NCBI RefSeq assembly: GCF_003627055.1
Contig: NZ_CP032624.1
Location: forward strand, 3,472,001-3,536,000
DNA: 64,000 bases
Direction: 5' to 3'
Source of the DNA: Gryllotalpicola protaetiae
GTDB taxonomy: Bacteria; Actinomycetota; Actinomycetes; Actinomycetales; Microbacteriaceae
The translations under genes were made by a program, and so were the position numbers. How positions within the stretch are numbered: the first letter of the stretch is position 1; each line of letters starts with the position of its first letter. Positions 36,864 through 45,922 of this stretch are shown here, piece after piece. The notes under the pieces are model-generated. The model did not search any database. It was given only the letters and a program-made list of their open reading frames with translations, and was not told the DNA's origin.

Positions 36864-36869
36864 TATCCT
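36864..36869 (+). promoter_or_regulatory. -10 element (TATCCT) of leaderless def
   Basis: TATCCT ends 6 bases before the ATG at 36876. No Shine-Dalgarno sequence is present. Confidence 0.6.
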
Positions 36870-36875
36870 GGGCGA

Positions 36876-37442
36876 ATGGCCGTACTCCCGATCCGAATCC
36901 AGGGTGAGCCCGTGCTGCACGCGCCCGCCGAGCCCGTCACCGAGTTCGACGAGGAGTTGCGCAGGCTGGTCGCCGACATGTACGAGACGATGGATGCCGC
37001 GCCCGGCGTCGGCCTCGCAGGGCCCCAGGTCGGGGTGAACAAGCGGCTGTTCGTGTTCGGCTGGACCGACGAGGACGACGTCGAGCATCGCGGCGTCGCG
37101 ATCAACCCCGTGCTGTGGATCCAGCCGACGCCGGTCGGCGCTGCAGATGACGAGGAGGAGATCGAGGGCTGCCTCTCGTTCCCCGGCGAGCGGTTCCCCC
37201 TGCGGCGCTCCCCCGCCGCGATCCTGCGCGCGGTCGACCTCGACGGCAAACCGTTCGAGATCGAGGCGGAGGGCTGGCTCGCCCGCATCTTCCAGCACGA
37301 ATACGACCACCTCGACGGCATCCTGTACCTCGACCGCCTGCCCCGCCCGTTCGACAAGGAGTGGTCGAAGATCAGCAAGAAGCGCGGCTGGGGCGTGCCG
37401 GGCCAGGCGTGGCAGCCGGGCGTCGATCAGCTCGAAGGCTGA
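36876..37442 (+). CDS. def: Peptide deformylase
   Basis: This 188-residue metalloenzyme removes the formyl group from new proteins before methionine aminopeptidase acts. All three motifs are intact: GVGLAGPQVG, EGCLSFPGE and QHEYDHLDGILY, giving the Cys and two His metal ligands and the catalytic Glu. A C-terminal extension, WSKISKKRGWGVPGQAWQPG, is common in actinobacteria. tRNA-Asn and its promoter follow at once. Confidence 0.96.
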   Translation: MAVLPIRIQGEPVLHAPAEPVTEFDEELRRLVADMYETMDAAPGVGLAGPQVGVNKRLFVFGWTDEDDVEHRGVAINPVLWIQPTPVGAADDEEEIEGCLSFPGERFPLRRSPAAILRAVDLDGKPFEIEAEGWLARIFQHEYDHLDGILYLDRLPRPFDKEWSKISKKRGWGVPGQAWQPGVDQLEG

Positions 37443-37455
37443 GCGCGTGCCCGAT

Positions 37456-37485
37456 TTGGAGAGCGCGGTTTCGACCGGTTAAGCT
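37456..37485 (+). promoter_or_regulatory. Promoter of tRNA-Asn
   Basis: TTGGAG (37456-37461) and TAAGCT (37480-37485) are separated by 18 bases, placing the transcription start near 37492, about 25 bases before the tRNA. Confidence 0.55.
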
Positions 37486-37516
37486 AGTCGTCGTTGCCCG
37501 GTCTCTCGGGCCGCAT

Positions 37517-37589
37517 TCCTCGGTAGCTCAATTGGCAGAGCAATCGGCTGTTAACCGATAGGTTCTTGGTTCGAGTCCAAGCCGGGGAG
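37517..37589 (+). tRNA. tRNA-Asn (anticodon GTT)
   Basis: A full cloverleaf: acceptor TCCTCGG/CCGGGGA with discriminator G, D arm GCTC/GAGC, anticodon stem ATCGG/CCGAT with loop CTGTTAA (anticodon GTT) and T arm CTTGGTTCGAGTCCAAG. CCA is not encoded. An ABC-transporter gene on the other strand ends inside it. Confidence 0.96.
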
Positions 37590-38402
37590 CCCTAGGGCTC
37601 TCGCCAGCTTCCTGACGTACGCGTGTTCGGGGTTTCCGAACACCGCAGCGATCTCGCCGTAGCCGACGATCACGCCGTCGTGCACGACAGCGACCTTCGC
37701 GCCCAGCTGTCGCAGCACCGCGAGATCGTGCGTGATGACGATGCCGGCGAACTTCGGGTCCTGCCGCAGCTGCGTGATCACCCGCAGCACCGTGTCGCGC
37801 ACCGTGACGTCGATGCCGGCCGTGGGCTCGTCAGCGATCAGCACGTTCGGTCCGAGCACCAACGAGCGAGCGAACGCGACGCGCTGCCGCTGCCCGTCGG
37901 ACAGTTCGTACGGGTACCTGTCCATGACGGCCAGCGGAAGTCCCACCGCATCGAGAACCGTGAGAGCGCGGTTCTGCGCCGACTGCGGGTCGAAGCGCTT
38001 GTCACGGGCGAAGATCGGCTGCTGGATCAACTCGGCGACCGTCGAGGTGCGCTCGAGCCGGTCGTTCGCATCCTGCGGCAGATACGCCGTGTGGAACGTC
38101 AGCCGGTTCCGCTTGACCTGCGAGATCGTACGCAGCGCCACCCCGTTCACGAAGGCATCCCCGCCTGAGATGCGGATGTCGTGGCCGCCGGGTCCCTTCC
38201 GCACGAGCTCTCCGGCGAGGATGCGCGCAAGCGTGCTCTTGCCGCCGCCGGACTCCCCCAGGATCCCCAGCACCTCGCCGGCCCGCACCTCGAAGCTCAC
38301 GCCGCGCAGGGCATAGCCGCCAACCCTCCCCTTGGTGCCGTACTGCGCCGAGAGGTCCTGAACGACGATCGGGCTCCGGTCCGCCCTCGGGTGCGTCTTC
38401 AC
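37551..38402 (-). CDS. Peptide ABC transporter ATP-binding protein (third ATPase domain of the locus)
   Basis: This protein of about 283 residues has Walker A GESGGGKST, Walker B NVLIADEPTAG and the signature YELSDGQRQRVA, in which the usual LSGGQ is LSDGQ. The GTG at 38402 lies 10 bases after the preceding ATPase gene; a TTG nine codons earlier would overlap it. The last 13 codons (LPGLDSNQEPIG) are read from the complement of tRNA-Asn, so the natural C-terminus has probably been extended by loss of an earlier stop. It may replace or supplement a DppF-type subunit of the importer upstream. Confidence 0.82.
   Translation of the reverse strand: MKTHPRADRSPIVVQDLSAQYGTKGRVGGYALRGVSFEVRAGEVLGILGESGGGKSTLARILAGELVRKGPGGHDIRISGGDAFVNGVALRTISQVKRNRLTFHTAYLPQDANDRLERTSTVAELIQQPIFARDKRFDPQSAQNRALTVLDAVGLPLAVMDRYPYELSDGQRQRVAFARSLVLGPNVLIADEPTAGIDVTVRDTVLRVITQLRQDPKFAGIVITHDLAVLRQLGAKVAVVHDGVIVGYGEIAAVFGNPEHAYVRKLARALGLPGLDSNQEPIG
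37587..37600 (+). terminator. Palindrome directly after tRNA-Asn
   Basis: GAGCCCTAGGGCTC is a perfect 14-base palindrome starting in the last bases of the tRNA. It can form a short hairpin with a CTAG loop. It may end or mark processing of the tRNA transcript; evidence is positional only. Confidence 0.4.
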
Positions 38403-38412
38403 GCTTCCGAGA

Positions 38413-40131
38413 CTACTGAGCCGATCCAACGACGTGAGCCGCTTGGGCCGCGAGCTCCTTCAGCTCGGCCCGGCGCGCCGCCTGGGCGACCGGGTCGGGG
38501 ACGGGCAGCGACGCGAGCAGCTTCTGCGTGTACGGGTCCTGAGGTGAGCCGAGCACCTGCGCGTTGGGTCCCGACTCGACGATCTCACCCGTGTGCATCA
38601 CCGCGATCCGGGTCGCGATGAGGTCGACTACGGCGAGGTCGTGGCTGATGAACAAACCCGCGAAGCCGAACTCGGCCTGCAGCCGCGTGATGAGCTCCAG
38701 CACGCGCGCCTGCACCGACACGTCGAGCGCAGAGGTCGGCTCGTCGAAGATGACGAGCTTCGGCCGGAGCGCAAGGGCGCGGGCGAGCGAGACGCGCTGC
38801 CGCTGACCGCCGGAGAGCTCGTGCGGGAAGCGGTCGGCGTACTCCTCCGGCAGTTGCACCGCGCCGAGCAGCTCGCGGGCGCGCGCTTTGGCTGCCGCCG
38901 CAGACGACACCGAGCGGTGCACGAGCATCGGCTCGGCGATGGCGTCGCCGATGGTGAGCAGCGGATTGAAGCTCGAGGCCGGATCCTGGAACACGAAGCC
39001 GATGTCCTTGCGTACCGGCCGGAAGTCCCGTTCGTGGATGCCGAGCATCTCGTGCCCCAGCACCGACAGCGAGCCGCCTGTGACGCGGGTGAGACCCGCG
39101 ATCGCGCGGCCGATGGTCGTCTTGCCGCTGCCGGACTCCCCCACCAGTCCCAGCACCTCGCCGGGTGCGATCGCGAAATCGACCCCTCGAACGGCGCGGA
39201 AGCCCGCGCGGCCGAGGCGCCCAGGGTAGGTGATCTCGAGCTCGTGGGCGCGGACGACGGCGTCGGCGGAGGGGGCTGCGGCCGAGGCATCCGCCGCTCT
39301 CTCGCTCACCGTCAGCTGCGAATGACCGGCGCCCACGCGCGGCACGGCGGCGAGCAGGGACTGGGTGTACGGATGCTGCGGCGCGGCGAACAGCGTCGTG
39401 GCGTCCGCTTGCTCGACGATCTCGCCCTGGTACATCACCGCGACGCGGTCGGCGAGGTCGGCGACGACGCCCATGTTGTGGGTGATGAGCACGATCGACG
39501 AGCCGTATTCGTCGCGGCACCAGCGCAGCAGGTCGAGGATCTCGGCCTGCACCGTCACATCGAGCGCCGTGGTCGGTTCGTCGGCGATGATCAGGCTCGG
39601 GTTGAGGATGAGCGCCATCGCGATGACGATGCGCTGCTTCTGGCCGCCCGAGAACTCGTGCGGGTAGTAGTCGATGCGCTTCTCCGGCTCCGGGATCCCG
39701 ACGCGGCGCAGGATCTCGATCGAGCGCTCGCGCGCCTGCCTGCGGCTCACTCTGCCGTGTGCGCGCAACCCTTCTGCGATCTGCCACCAGATCGGGTAGA
39801 CGGGGTTGAGCGCGGTGGACGGCTCCTGGAACACCATGGCGGCGTCGCGGCCGCGGATGCTGCGCAGCCGGTTCTTGTCGAGGCGCACGATGTCGACGCC
39901 GAGTTCGGAGTCGCGGCCGCGCAGCACGACGGCGCCGCCGGTGGTCGCGGTCTCGGGCAGCATGCCCAGGATCGTCTTGGCGGTGACCGACTTGCCCGAA
40001 CCGGACTCGCCCACGATCGCGACGATCTCGCGCGGCTCGACCGAGAGGCTGACGCCGCGGACCGCGGCGACCGATCCGGCATCCGTCGCGAATCGGACGG
40101 TCAGATCGGTGATGTCGACGACGCTGCTCAC
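38413..40131 (-). CDS. Peptide ABC transporter ATPase with two fused ATP-binding domains (DppD-DppF type)
   Basis: The 572-residue protein contains two complete ABC domains. The first (about 1-265) has GESGSGKSVTAK, HEFSGGQKQRIVIA and LIIADEPTTALDVT. The second (about 290-555) has GESGSGKTTIGR, HELSGGQRQRVSLA and LVIFDEPTSALDVS. Each has the oligopeptide-type C-terminal region (HPYTQSLLAAVP; DPYTQKLLASLP). The fusion powers the importer whose permeases lie just upstream. Its GTG overlaps the permease stop by 4 bases. Confidence 0.94.
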   Translation of the reverse strand: MSSVVDITDLTVRFATDAGSVAAVRGVSLSVEPREIVAIVGESGSGKSVTAKTILGMLPETATTGGAVVLRGRDSELGVDIVRLDKNRLRSIRGRDAAMVFQEPSTALNPVYPIWWQIAEGLRAHGRVSRRQARERSIEILRRVGIPEPEKRIDYYPHEFSGGQKQRIVIAMALILNPSLIIADEPTTALDVTVQAEILDLLRWCRDEYGSSIVLITHNMGVVADLADRVAVMYQGEIVEQADATTLFAAPQHPYTQSLLAAVPRVGAGHSQLTVSERAADASAAAPSADAVVRAHELEITYPGRLGRAGFRAVRGVDFAIAPGEVLGLVGESGSGKTTIGRAIAGLTRVTGGSLSVLGHEMLGIHERDFRPVRKDIGFVFQDPASSFNPLLTIGDAIAEPMLVHRSVSSAAAAKARARELLGAVQLPEEYADRFPHELSGGQRQRVSLARALALRPKLVIFDEPTSALDVSVQARVLELITRLQAEFGFAGLFISHDLAVVDLIATRIAVMHTGEIVESGPNAQVLGSPQDPYTQKLLASLPVPDPVAQAARRAELKELAAQAAHVVGSAQ

Positions 40132-41105
40132 AGCATGACCTCCTCTTCATCGGCCTCGGCCGCCTCGCTCGCGGCCCCACGGCGGCGCAGCCGCGGGTCG
40201 GCGAGGTCGTTGAGGCTCTCGCCCATGAGCGAGATGCCGAGGGCGAGCAGCACGATCGCGAGGCCCGGGAACAGCGCGGTCCACCAGATTCCGCTCGTCA
40301 CATCGGACACGGCCTTCTGCAGGTCGTAGCCCCACTCGGCCGCCGCCGTCGGCTCGATGCCCAGGCCGAGGAAGCCCAGGCCGGCGAGCGTCTCGAAGGC
40401 ATCCGTGCCGTTCAGCGTGATGATGAGCGGCAGGGTGCGCACCGAGTTGCGCAGCACATGGCGGAAGATGATGCGGAAATTGCTGGTGCCGAGGACCCTG
40501 GCGGATTCGACGTAGGCCTCGGCCTTGATGCGCACGACCTCCGCGCGCACGACGCGGAAGTACTGCGGGATATAGACGACCGTGATCGAGATGCCCGCCG
40601 CGAACACGCCGTTCCACAGGCCCGACTGGCCGTGGCTGATCATGATCGACACGATGATCGCGAGCAGCAGGGTCGGGAACGCGTAGATCGCGTCGCACAC
40701 GACGACGAGCACGCGGTCGAGTGGGCCGCCGAAATAGCCGGAGAGCAGGCCGAGCAGCACGCCGAGGACGAGCGAGAGCACGACCGCGACGATGATCGCG
40801 AGCAGCGCGGTCTGAGATGCCCATAGGGTGCGGCTCAGCACGTCGTAGCCGGCGACCGTGGTGCCCCACGGATGCGCGGCCGACGGGGCCGCCTGCTGCG
40901 GGAAGACGCCGTGGGAATCGCGCAGCTGGGCGAAGCCGTAGGGGGCGATGAGCGGCGCGAAGATCGCGATCAGCACGAACACGCCGGTGATCGTGATGCC
41001 CGTGACGAGCATGAAGCGCTGCACCCCGACGCTCTGGCGCACCTGCTTCGCGAGCGGGACGCTGTCGAGCCAGGCGCCGCGGCGCTTGATGAGGATGCTG
41101 GTCAT
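40128..41105 (-). CDS. Peptide ABC transporter permease, DppC/OppC type
   Basis: This 325-residue permease has an N-terminal helix after a basic tail (FMLVTGITITGVFVLIAIFAPLIAPYG, typical OppC_N) and about six helices. The EAA loop is YVESARVLGTSNFRIIFRHVLRN. AEWGYDLQKAV and ISLMGESLNDLADPRLRRR at the end are standard for DppC. It pairs with the DppB-type permease one base upstream, and the ATPase gene overlaps its end. Confidence 0.93.
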   Translation of the reverse strand: MTSILIKRRGAWLDSVPLAKQVRQSVGVQRFMLVTGITITGVFVLIAIFAPLIAPYGFAQLRDSHGVFPQQAAPSAAHPWGTTVAGYDVLSRTLWASQTALLAIIVAVVLSLVLGVLLGLLSGYFGGPLDRVLVVVCDAIYAFPTLLLAIIVSIMISHGQSGLWNGVFAAGISITVVYIPQYFRVVRAEVVRIKAEAYVESARVLGTSNFRIIFRHVLRNSVRTLPLIITLNGTDAFETLAGLGFLGLGIEPTAAAEWGYDLQKAVSDVTSGIWWTALFPGLAIVLLALGISLMGESLNDLADPRLRRRGAASEAAEADEEEVML

Positions 41106-41106
41106 C

Positions 41107-42207
41107 TCAGTACCTCACCCTCGGGTCGATGAACGCGGCTATCACGTCGACAATGAAGTTGACGACGGCCACGATGACGGCGAGCAGGGCGACGATGCCC
41201 TGAACGGCGACGAAGTCGCGAGCTTGCAGGTAGTGGTTCAGCTGGTAGCCGAGACCGTTCCACTCGAAGGTGGTCTCGGTGAGCACCGCGCCGCCGAGCA
41301 GCATCGCGATCTGCAGGCCGATGACCGTGATGATCGGGATGAGCGCCGGCCGGTAGGCGTGCTTGGTGACCAGGCGGAACTCGCTGACGCCGCGGCTTCG
41401 CGCCGCGGTGACGTACTCGGTGTTGAGCGTTCCGATGACGTTGGTGCGCACGAGGCGCAGGAAGACGCCGGCCGTGAGCAGGCCGAGAGCCACGCCGGGC
41501 AGGATCGCGTGCATGAGCACGTCGCCCACGGCGTCCGGGTCGCCGGTGCGGAACGCGTCGATCAAGTAGATGCCTGTCGGGTGCGGCAGCAGCTGCAGCT
41601 CGAGCTCGGTGCCGGTCGAGGCGCGCCCGTCGACGGGAAGCCAGCCGAGCTTGATCGCGAACACCAGCTTCATCAGCAGGCCGGAGAAGAAGATCGGGGT
41701 CGCGTAGAACACGATCGCGAGCACGCGCAGGATCGCGTCGCCCCAGCGGTCGCGGATCGAGGCGGCGAGCATGCCGAGCGGAATGCCGACGATGAACGCC
41801 ACGATGAGGGCGTAGAACGCGAGCTCGAGCGTCGCGGTGCCGTACGTGACCAGCACGGTGGTCACCGGCTGGTGGTCGGAGTAGGTGGTGCCGAAGTCGC
41901 CGTGGACGATGCCGCCGAGGAAGTCGAGGTACTGCACGATGAGCGGGCGGTCGTAGCCGGCGGCGTGGATGCGCCGCGCGAGCTCGGCAGGCGCGAGGCG
42001 GCCGCCCTGCGCCGCCGTGATCGGGTCGCCTGTGGCCCGCATCAGGAAGAACACGACCGTCACGAGGATGAAGATCGTCGGGAAGATCAGCAGGAACCGC
42101 ACCACAAGGTAGCGGATCAGTCCGCCGCCGCTGCGCAGCGCGGCGCCGCGCGGCTGCGCGGGTGCCGGGGCGAGCGGCGAGGGGATGCTGTCTGGCTGTG
42201 TCGTCAT
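41107..42207 (-). CDS. Peptide ABC transporter permease, DppB/OppB type
   Basis: This 366-residue permease starts with YLVVRFLLIFPTIFILVTVVFFLM, the first DppB helix. It has the EAA loop YVTAARSRGVSEFRLVTKHAYRPAL and about six helices. A 30-residue hydrophilic insert near residues 190-220 (WLPVDGRASTGTELELQLLP) is common in the family. The ATG at 42207 follows GGAAGGA by 9 bases; a GTG two codons upstream is less well spaced. Confidence 0.92.
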   Translation of the reverse strand: MTTQPDSIPSPLAPAPAQPRGAALRSGGGLIRYLVVRFLLIFPTIFILVTVVFFLMRATGDPITAAQGGRLAPAELARRIHAAGYDRPLIVQYLDFLGGIVHGDFGTTYSDHQPVTTVLVTYGTATLELAFYALIVAFIVGIPLGMLAASIRDRWGDAILRVLAIVFYATPIFFSGLLMKLVFAIKLGWLPVDGRASTGTELELQLLPHPTGIYLIDAFRTGDPDAVGDVLMHAILPGVALGLLTAGVFLRLVRTNVIGTLNTEYVTAARSRGVSEFRLVTKHAYRPALIPIITVIGLQIAMLLGGAVLTETTFEWNGLGYQLNHYLQARDFVAVQGIVALLAVIVAVVNFIVDVIAAFIDPRVRY

Positions 42208-42235
42208 AGACACGGGTCCTTCCGGGGCAGTGCAA

Positions 42236-42259
42236 GGGGGCGGCCTGACGGCCGCCCCC
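42236..42259 (-). terminator. Strong hairpin between substrate-binding protein and permease genes
   Basis: GGGGGCGGCC (42236-42245) pairs perfectly with GGCCGCCCCC (42250-42259) around a 4-base loop. On the minus strand it follows the binding-protein stop by 14 bases. It probably stabilises or partly ends the first cistron's message so that binding protein exceeds permease. Confidence 0.65.
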
Positions 42260-42273
42260 AGGCACAGTTTGTC

Positions 42274-43920
42274 TTACTTGCTCAGCGTCGCGTAACGGAA
42301 CTTGAACGAGGCGTCGAGCACGGCGCCCTTGACGTCCTTGCCGGTCACGACGACCTGGGTGCCCTGCAGCAGCGGCACGGTGTCGACGTCCTTCGCGACG
42401 AGGTCCTGGATGTCGCCGATGGTCTTGGCGCGGGAATCCTTGTCGGTGTCGCCGAGCTCCTTGGTGATGAGCGCGTCGACCTGCGGGTTGTCGTAGTGGT
42501 TGTGCAGGAAGCCGCCCTGGGGGAAGAACGGGGTCAGGTAGTTGTCCGCGTCGGCGTAGTCCGGGAACCAGCCGCGCTGGAAGACCGGGTAGCCGTCGTT
42601 CGGGGCGTCCTTCGAGAACTGCACGTTCTCGACACCCGCGACGGTCACGTCGAACAGGCCGCTCGAGGCCAGCTGGTCCTTGATCAGGCCGTACTCGTCG
42701 CCGGACTGGGGGCCGTAGTGGTCGCTGTTGTAGGTGATGTCCAGCTTGACGGGCGAGGTGATGCCCGCAGCCTTCAGGGTCGCGGCCGCCTTGTCCTTGT
42801 CGGGGCCGCCGTTGCCGTCGCCGTACAGGCCCTTGAGGGCGGTGTTGGCGCCGGTCAGGCCGTCCGGAACGTAGGAGTACAGCGGGGTGTAGGTGCCCTT
42901 GTAGAGCTTGCTCAGCGCGTCGCGATCGACGAGGTCGGCGACGGCCTGGCGCACGGCGAGAGCCTTGGCCGGGTCGGCGTCGGTCTGGCCGGTGCCGAAG
43001 GGCTGCGTCTTGAAGTTGAACGCGATGTAGCGGATCTCGCCGCCGGGGCCGGTGGTGACCGTGACGTTCTTGTTGCTCTTCAACGAGTCGACGTCCTGCG
43101 CGGAGAGGCTGCGATAGGCGGCGTCGATGTTGCCGCTCTGCACGTCGAGCTTCAGGTTCGAGGCGTCCTTGTAGTACTTGGCGATGATCGTGTCGGTCTT
43201 TGCGGGGGCGAGCAGGCCCTTGTAGCCCGAGTACTTCTTGTACTCGATGAGCTGGTTGACCTTGTAGCTCGTGATCTTGTACTGGCCGGCGAACGCGTCG
43301 GCCTTGACGATGTCGTTGTCGGGGGTGAGCTTCGTCGGGCTGAACACCTGCTCGTCGACGATGAAGCCGGCCTCGCTCGACAGCACCTGTTCGAAGGTCT
43401 GGTCGTTCGGCACCTTGAGGTGGAAGTCGACCGTGGAGTCGTCCTTGACGGTGGTCGTGTCGAGGTTCGCGAGCAGCGAGCTCGGGCCGTTGCCGCCGTC
43501 GGCGCCCGACTTGCCGATCGCCTGCTGACGGTCGAACGTGAACTTCACGTCGGACGCGGTCAGGTCGTGGCCGTTCGAGAACTTGAGGCCCGGCTTGAGC
43601 TTGACCTCGAAGGTGTTCGGGTCGACGAAGCTGCCGCTCTCGGCGATGTCGGGCTTCACGTCGGGGCTGCCGTAGGGCGAGTCGAAGAGAAGCGGGAAGA
43701 CGTTCACTTGCACCGACAGCGAGCCGTTGTCGTACGAGCCGGCCGGATCGAGCGAGGTGATCGTGTCGGTCGTGCCGACCGTGATGCTCTTCGCCGCAGA
43801 GCCCGAGTCGCTCGAGCCTCCGGACTTGCCACCGGAGCAGCCGGTGAGGATGAGCGTCGCCGCTGCGAGAGAGGCGGTCGCGACCACGAAACGGGCGCGA
43901 CGAGCCGAAACGGAATTCAT
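42274..43920 (-). CDS. Peptide ABC transporter substrate-binding lipoprotein (family 5)
   Basis: This 548-residue protein has a lipoprotein signal peptide (VVATASLAAATLILTGC, lipid-modified Cys about residue 28). The extracytoplasmic solute-binding family 5 fold follows: VGTTDTITSLDPAGSYDN at the start, KLKPGLKFSNGHDLTASDVKFTFDR and VRQAVADLVDRDALSKLYKG. It delivers peptides or related compounds to the permease pair. The 95-base upstream region belongs to the operon leader, but I could not place a convincing promoter there. Confidence 0.94.
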   Translation of the reverse strand: MNSVSARRARFVVATASLAAATLILTGCSGGKSGGSSDSGSAAKSITVGTTDTITSLDPAGSYDNGSLSVQVNVFPLLFDSPYGSPDVKPDIAESGSFVDPNTFEVKLKPGLKFSNGHDLTASDVKFTFDRQQAIGKSGADGGNGPSSLLANLDTTTVKDDSTVDFHLKVPNDQTFEQVLSSEAGFIVDEQVFSPTKLTPDNDIVKADAFAGQYKITSYKVNQLIEYKKYSGYKGLLAPAKTDTIIAKYYKDASNLKLDVQSGNIDAAYRSLSAQDVDSLKSNKNVTVTTGPGGEIRYIAFNFKTQPFGTGQTDADPAKALAVRQAVADLVDRDALSKLYKGTYTPLYSYVPDGLTGANTALKGLYGDGNGGPDKDKAAATLKAAGITSPVKLDITYNSDHYGPQSGDEYGLIKDQLASSGLFDVTVAGVENVQFSKDAPNDGYPVFQRGWFPDYADADNYLTPFFPQGGFLHNHYDNPQVDALITKELGDTDKDSRAKTIGDIQDLVAKDVDTVPLLQGTQVVVTGKDVKGAVLDASFKFRYATLSK

Positions 43921-44015
43921 GCCGCAGGACTCACTTTCTAGGTGTTGGTGAGGAATGTGATCTTCACACCATAAGCGCGACCTTGTTTCGTGCCTGTTAA
44001 CCGGATGCGGGACCG

Positions 44016-45860
44016 TTACTCCCCGCGCAGCCGCCTGCGCTCGAGTTCGAGCTCTGCCATGGCCCGGCTGATCGCGATGCGCGAGTCGGAATCGGACGGG
44101 TCCGTGCGCTGCAGCCGGCTCTGCAGCTCGGCCTTGAGCGTCACCATGTCCTTCTCGATGAGCGAGCCGACGATCGCCTTCGCCCACACCTTCGCGGCTT
44201 CCTCGCTGCGCTCCGGGATCGGCGACAGCGCAAGCTGCTCGACGATCGGCCGGAACTGATCGGGCAGCTCTGCGCGGATGCGCGCGAACCAGTCGGCCGC
44301 GCCGAACGCGTCCACGTTCGCGGCGACCGCGCTCTTCACGAGCTCAAGCGTCGGGTTCGAGAAGCGCGCCTGCACCGCGCGGCCCACGAGGTCGCGGCCG
44401 ACCGCCTCTGGCAGCTGCAGAACGGCCATGAGCGCCTGGCGCTCGGTCGTCGTGATCGGGTCGCGGCCGAGGTCGGCCAGTGTCACCGTCTCCGTCGGCA
44501 GCTGCGGTGCGGCATCCGTCGCCTGCCTCGCCCGATTCGAGAACGCGCGCACGGCGCTCTGGGCCTCGCTCAGCTCGGCGCCGGTCATACGCGCGAGTTC
44601 CCGGGTGTAGCCGGGGCGCAGCGCAGGGTCGCGGATGCCTGCCACGATAGGCGCCCCTGCACGCAGCGCGCCCACGCGGCCCTCGACGGTGTCGAGGTCG
44701 AAGCGTGCCACCACCTGGCGCAGCATGAACTCGAACATCGGCTTCTTGTCGGCGATCATCTGCACGACCGACTGGTCGCCCTTCGCGAGCCGCAGGTCGC
44801 ACGGGTCGAGCCCGTCCGGTCCGACGGCGACGTAGGTCTGCGCGGCGATGCGCTGCTCCTGCAGCACCGTGAAGGACCGCTCGGCGGCCTTCTGCCCTGC
44901 GGCGTCGGGGTCGAAGGTGAAGACCACCTGCCCCTCGCCGCCCTCGTCGCCGAGCACGCGGCGCAGCAGCCGGACATGGTCGGCGCCGAACGCGGTGCCG
45001 CAGGTGGCGACCGCTGTCGTGATGCCGGCGAGGTGGCATGCCATCACGTCGGTGTAGCCCTCGACGACGACGACCTGCTTGCCCTTGCTGACGTCGCGCT
45101 TGGCGATGTCGAGGCCGTAGAGCACCTGCGCCTTGTGGAAGACCGCCGTCTCGGGCGTGTTGAGGTACTTGGGGCCATTGTCGTCGTCGAACAGGCGTCG
45201 CGCCCCGAAGCCGAGGGTTGTGCCCGTGACGTCGCGGATCGGCCAGACGACGCGGCCGCGGAAGCGGTCGTACGCTCCCCCGCGGTCGTTCTGCGAGACG
45301 AGGCCCGCTGCGGCGAGCTCGTCGAGGCTGAAGCCTCTGCCCTTGAGGTGGTTGGTCAGCTCGTCCCAGCTCTTCGGGGCGTAGCCGACGCCGAAGCGGG
45401 CGGCCGCGGCGGCGTCGAAGCCGCGCTCGCCCAGGAAGCGGCGGCCGGGCTCGGCGTCCGGGGCGGTCAGGCGGGCGGTGTAGAACTCCTCTGCGGCCTT
45501 GTTCGCCGCAAGAATCCGTGCCCGCGTGCCGCGGTCTTCGCTCGCGTTGCCGCCGTCTTCGTAGCTGAGCTGGTAGCCGATGCGGGCGGCCAGCCGCTCA
45601 ACGGCCTCAGCGAACGGCACGTGGTCCATCGTCTGGATGAACTTGTAGACATCGCCGGACTCGTTGCAGCCGAAGCAGTGGTAAAAGCCCAGCTGGGGCC
45701 GCACATTGAAGCTGGGGCTGCGCTCGTCATGGAACGGGCACAGGCCTTTCAGCGAGCCGATACCAGCCGGCTTCAGCGAGACGTATTCGCCGATGACGTC
45801 GGCGATGTTCGTGCGCGCTTTGACCTCATCGATGTCGCTGTGACGGATGAGGCCGGGCAT
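44016..45860 (-). CDS. dnaG: DNA primase
   Basis: The 614-residue primase lays RNA primers at the replication fork. The N-terminal zinc-binding domain has C41-P-F-H44 and C62-F-G-C65. The RNA-polymerase core has [12 protein letters not shown] and GFGARRL. The TOPRIM motif [17 protein letters not shown] (near residue 265) is followed by [11 protein letters not shown]. The C-terminal helicase-binding part is shorter and helical ([15 protein letters not shown] to [10 protein letters not shown]). The ATG at 45860 is set by a leaderless promoter. Confidence 0.97.
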   Translation of the reverse strand: MPGLIRHSDIDEVKARTNIADVIGEYVSLKPAGIGSLKGLCPFHDERSPSFNVRPQLGFYHCFGCNESGDVYKFIQTMDHVPFAEAVERLAARIGYQLSYEDGGNASEDRGTRARILAANKAAEEFYTARLTAPDAEPGRRFLGERGFDAAAAARFGVGYAPKSWDELTNHLKGRGFSLDELAAAGLVSQNDRGGAYDRFRGRVVWPIRDVTGTTLGFGARRLFDDDNGPKYLNTPETAVFHKAQVLYGLDIAKRDVSKGKQVVVVEGYTDVMACHLAGITTAVATCGTAFGADHVRLLRRVLGDEGGEGQVVFTFDPDAAGQKAAERSFTVLQEQRIAAQTYVAVGPDGLDPCDLRLAKGDQSVVQMIADKKPMFEFMLRQVVARFDLDTVEGRVGALRAGAPIVAGIRDPALRPGYTRELARMTGAELSEAQSAVRAFSNRARQATDAAPQLPTETVTLADLGRDPITTTERQALMAVLQLPEAVGRDLVGRAVQARFSNPTLELVKSAVAANVDAFGAADWFARIRAELPDQFRPIVEQLALSPIPERSEEAAKVWAKAIVGSLIEKDMVTLKAELQSRLQRTDPSDSDSRIAISRAMAELELERRRLRGE

Positions 45861-45867
45861 GAGTTCG

Positions 45868-45873
45868 ATCCTA
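45868..45873 (-). promoter_or_regulatory. -10 element (TAGGAT) of leaderless dnaG
   Basis: TAGGAT on the minus strand lies 7 bases before the ATG at 45860. Confidence 0.6.
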
Positions 45874-45922
45874 CGGTCGGTGGTCGTTTGGAGACGCCGC
45901 TACGCGGGTCCTCGGCGACCGG

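Noticed and set aside
40948-43941. A nearly 1000-codon open frame opposite the peptide importer genes
   Set aside because: Same cause. The sequence is repetitive Val/Glu/Arg/Asp and lies antisense to four well-identified transporter genes.
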